NCBI GenBank assembly: GCA_003167055.1
Contig: PMUE01000294.1
Location: forward strand, 1-6,433
DNA: 6,433 nt
DNA from: Vulcanimicrobiota bacterium
GTDB taxonomy: Bacteria; Vulcanimicrobiota; Vulcanimicrobiia; Vulcanimicrobiales; Vulcanimicrobiaceae
Reading direction: 5' to 3'
How positions within the stretch are numbered: position 1 is the stretch's first letter; every line of letters starts with the position of its first letter. The translations under genes were made by a program, and so were the position numbers. The notes beneath the pieces are model-generated. The model had not been told where the DNA came from. It was given only the letters and a program-made list of their open reading frames with translations, and made no database searches. Below, piece by piece: positions 4,421-6,433 of this stretch.

Positions 4421-6433
4421 GAAGGAGGTGGGGATGAGCGGGCCGCCCGAGCCGAGCGCAAACGTCGCGCCCTGCGTTGGGAAGGCGAGAATATTGATCT
4501 GCAGCGTCACCAACTTTTGCGCTTGATTGTAGAGCCCTTGGAGTTGGTAACAGCTGCCGATCGTGCGCGTGACGTAGAGCACCTTTTGCTCGAGTCGCGC
4601 GTGATTCAGCCAATCGATCGTGGTAACGAACTGTGCCTGCGTGTCGCGTCCGATCGGCGTTGAAAGTTGCAGGCTGGTCGACTCAAAGCCCTGGCCGGGC
4701 CCCGGAATGAACGAGCCGCCGATCAACACCAGCGAGCGCGGCGACGGCGCCACGGTGAGTTGATAGCTCACCGGCTGTGCCTCCGGAACGAAATTCGTGG
4801 CGAACCCGACCGCGAGGTTGTACGTGTTCCCGTTGAGCACGCGCACCAGGTCTTGCGCGTTTTTCGTGTTCGTACCCGGGAATTGATCGAGCGTATAAAA
4901 CGGTACTGAGGCCGGACCGTTGTAGTTCTCTTCGCTGTAGGTCAGCGTGTTGACGAAGTGCTGGGTGATGGGTGTGGTCAGCGAGGCCTGCTGCTGAATC
5001 GAGGCTTTGAGATCGCCCGTGCTGTAGGCGTATTGATTGACGTTCACGGTGGCCTGGAGATCGCTGCCGAAAATTTGTGCGATTTCCGGTCCCAGCACGA
5101 GCGCCATATTGGCGCGGGCTGCCGAGTAAGCGTACGCGGGCTCACTGTATTCGCCGATCGTGAAGTTTGCCGACGTCGGTATCCAAAAATGCGGAAAGAA
5201 TTTGTAGGGCCGGATCTGGAGCTGCGGCACTTCCTCGTCGCCGTAGGGTTGGGCTGCGATCGTTTTGTCGTAGGTGAGCTGGTAGTCTTCGCCGGGCGTC
5301 ACGTAGTGCAGCAAATCGTTGACCGTCGCCGTCGAGTTGGTCGATGCGGTGCCGCCATAGTTCGTCGAACTGCTGGAAAGGTTGATGTTGAGCGCGTTGC
5401 TCAGCTTGGAATTGAACTGGTCGTTGTCGGTAAACGAGATGCTGTTGCTGCTAGACTGCGATCCCGTCGTGCTGCGTGTATAGGAGTACTGCTGCGAGGT
5501 ATGCGCCGTTTGGTGCGCGATGGTCTCGCTGACCTGCGTCGTGGCCGGGAGATTGGTGTACGGGCCGAAGTTTGACTGATAGGACAGTTGGAAATTCGAG
5601 CGCAGCGTTTGCGAAATGTTTTCGGTTTCTCCGAACGTCAGGTTGTCAGTGGTCGCATCGACACGTTTGTCGTGAATCTCATAGAAGTTGACGTTCGCGC
5701 TACGACGGCCGTTGCGTTTGGTATAGAACGCGACGTAACCCAAGCCGAGTCCGACCTTGGTAAAGTAGTTGACCACGTAGTAGCCGTAGAAGTATTGATC
5801 TTTGCCAAACGTGATCCGCGTCTTGATCCAAAAACCTTCGTACGAGTCGTAACCGACGTCGGGGAAATATTTGGGGCGCTGGTTCGGATTGTCGACGGTA
5901 CGCAGCGGTATCACGACTTTGGGAAGGAAGAAGACCGCCGCCGCGCCCAGCCACAGGATCGCCTTATAAATAACGATCTTGTCACCGGGGTACACATCCA
6001 TGTTGCGGCCGGTGATGTGATAGCCGCCGCGCTGATGTTCGCAGGTTGTGACCGATGGGGCAAGGCCGTGGCCGACGCCTGCGGCATCGGTGTGCAGATC
6101 CTTGGCGTTGAAATGCACCAGGCCGATGTTGACGCCTTCGGAACTGGTGCCGCGTCCGTTCGTGAGGATTGCGGTTTGGTCGATCGTATCGAAGGTGATC
6201 TTGTCGGCCTCGAGCACCGAATCTTTGGCGTGATTGACGATAAACGTGTGTCCGGTGATCGTGACCGTGCGTAGGCCGTCGTAGTGCGCGTTGTCACCGA
6301 CGATCTCTTCGGCGCCGTAGAGAATGTGCACGTTGCCGGTAGCGTCACCGGGTTTCCCGGGACCGGTGTTGCCCGACACTTTATCGGCGAGGACGGCAAT
6401 GTAGTTTGGCGCGAGGGTCGGCGCGCCGGAGGT
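4409..6433 (-). CDS. lptD: LptD-like outer-membrane LPS assembly protein, N-terminus cut
   Basis: The frame is open through the right edge and gives 674 visible residues to TAG 4411-4409; the GTG at 6379 is internal (ADKVSGN), not a start. The first ~165 residues are of the OstA/LptA type: VLADKVSGN, GNVHILYGAEEIVGDNAHYDG, LEADKITFD, and then YHITGRNMDVYPGDKIVIYKA, the usual lead-in to the LptD barrel. PDVGYDSYEGFWIKTR (193-208) opens a long β-rich, aromatic and Ser/Thr/Asn-rich region, as expected for an outer-membrane barrel. LptD receives LPS from the LptA bridge and, with LptE, inserts it in the outer leaflet. Only two Cys are visible, Cys131 (TTCEH) and Cys628 (GSCYQL), placed like the N-terminal/barrel pairs of E. 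coli LptD. A general organic-solvent-tolerance OstA-like porin is the alternative. The gene converges on the plus-strand lipoprotein. Confidence 0.8.
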   Translation of the reverse strand, partial: TSGAPTLAPNYIAVLADKVSGNTGPGKPGDATGNVHILYGAEEIVGDNAHYDGLRTVTITGHTFIVNHAKDSVLEADKITFDTIDQTAILTNGRGTSSEGVNIGLVHFNAKDLHTDAAGVGHGLAPSVTTCEHQRGGYHITGRNMDVYPGDKIVIYKAILWLGAAAVFFLPKVVIPLRTVDNPNQRPKYFPDVGYDSYEGFWIKTRITFGKDQYFYGYYVVNYFTKVGLGLGYVAFYTKRNGRRSANVNFYEIHDKRVDATTDNLTFGETENISQTLRSNFQLSYQSNFGPYTNLPATTQVSETIAHQTAHTSQQYSYTRSTTGSQSSSNSISFTDNDQFNSKLSNALNINLSSSSTNYGGTASTNSTATVNDLLHYVTPGEDYQLTYDKTIAAQPYGDEEVPQLQIRPYKFFPHFWIPTSANFTIGEYSEPAYAYSAARANMALVLGPEIAQIFGSDLQATVNVNQYAYSTGDLKASIQQQASLTTPITQHFVNTLTYSEENYNGPASVPFYTLDQFPGTNTKNAQDLVRVLNGNTYNLAVGFATNFVPEAQPVSYQLTVAPSPRSLVLIGGSFIPGPGQGFESTSLQLSTPIGRDTQAQFVTTIDWLNHARLEQKVLYVTRTIGSCYQLQGLYNQAQKLVTLQINILAFPTQGATFALGSGGPLIPTSFNNL

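Noticed and set aside
4958..6274. Two long plus-strand frames (4958-5575, 5588-6274) opposite the LptD-like gene
   Set aside because: They are Val/Arg/Gly-rich shadows of the barrel coding sequence, with no recognisable motif or ribosome site.
6377..6379. GTG at 6379 as the start of the LptD-like gene
   Set aside because: The frame stays open to the window edge and the preceding residues (NYIAVLADK) continue the OstA-like domain.

Overview
The window is GC-rich, densely coding bacterial DNA. It comes from an organism with an outer membrane and LPS-type transport: it carries an LptD-type outer-membrane protein, an LptC-like anchored protein, apolipoprotein N-acyltransferase (Lnt) and two predicted lipoproteins. 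The style of the LptC-like and Ser/Pro-rich proteins reminds me of the Eremiobacterota/Vulcanimicrobiota (WPS-2) lineage. That placement is from memory and weak.

Layout, left to right. (1) Positions 1-374, minus strand: the 5' part of an amidohydrolase of the D-aminoacylase type, cut by the left edge. Its usual metal-binding His-x-His is absent. (2) A short divergent intergenic region (375-457) with a candidate general-stress (SigB-like) promoter. It leads into two tandem plus-strand genes (458-664 and 671-997) for small hydrophilic KGG-repeat proteins, related in pattern to GsiB/YciG and plant group 1 LEA proteins. (3) A convergent junction at 995-1004 with a candidate leftward terminator. 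(4) A minus-strand operon, transcribed lnt (3616-2111), then the LptC-like gene (2114-1557, ATGA overlap with lnt), then a small lipoprotein gene (1504-998). A hairpin lies between the last two. (5) A plus-strand lipoprotein gene (3615-4412) with a Ser/Pro linker, squeezed between lnt and lptD. Its start codon shares a CATG with the likely lnt start, and its stop codon shares a CTAG with the lptD stop. (6) Positions 4409-6433, minus strand: an LptD-like protein whose N-terminus lies beyond the right edge.

The right two thirds form an envelope-assembly neighbourhood: Lnt finishes lipoprotein acylation, the LptC-like protein and LptD would act at the two ends of the LPS bridge, and the two lipoproteins are plausible Lnt substrates. 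The left third is a stress-protectant locus next to an unusual amidohydrolase. No RNA genes, CRISPR arrays or mobile elements were seen, and no stretch over 300 bases lacks a gene.
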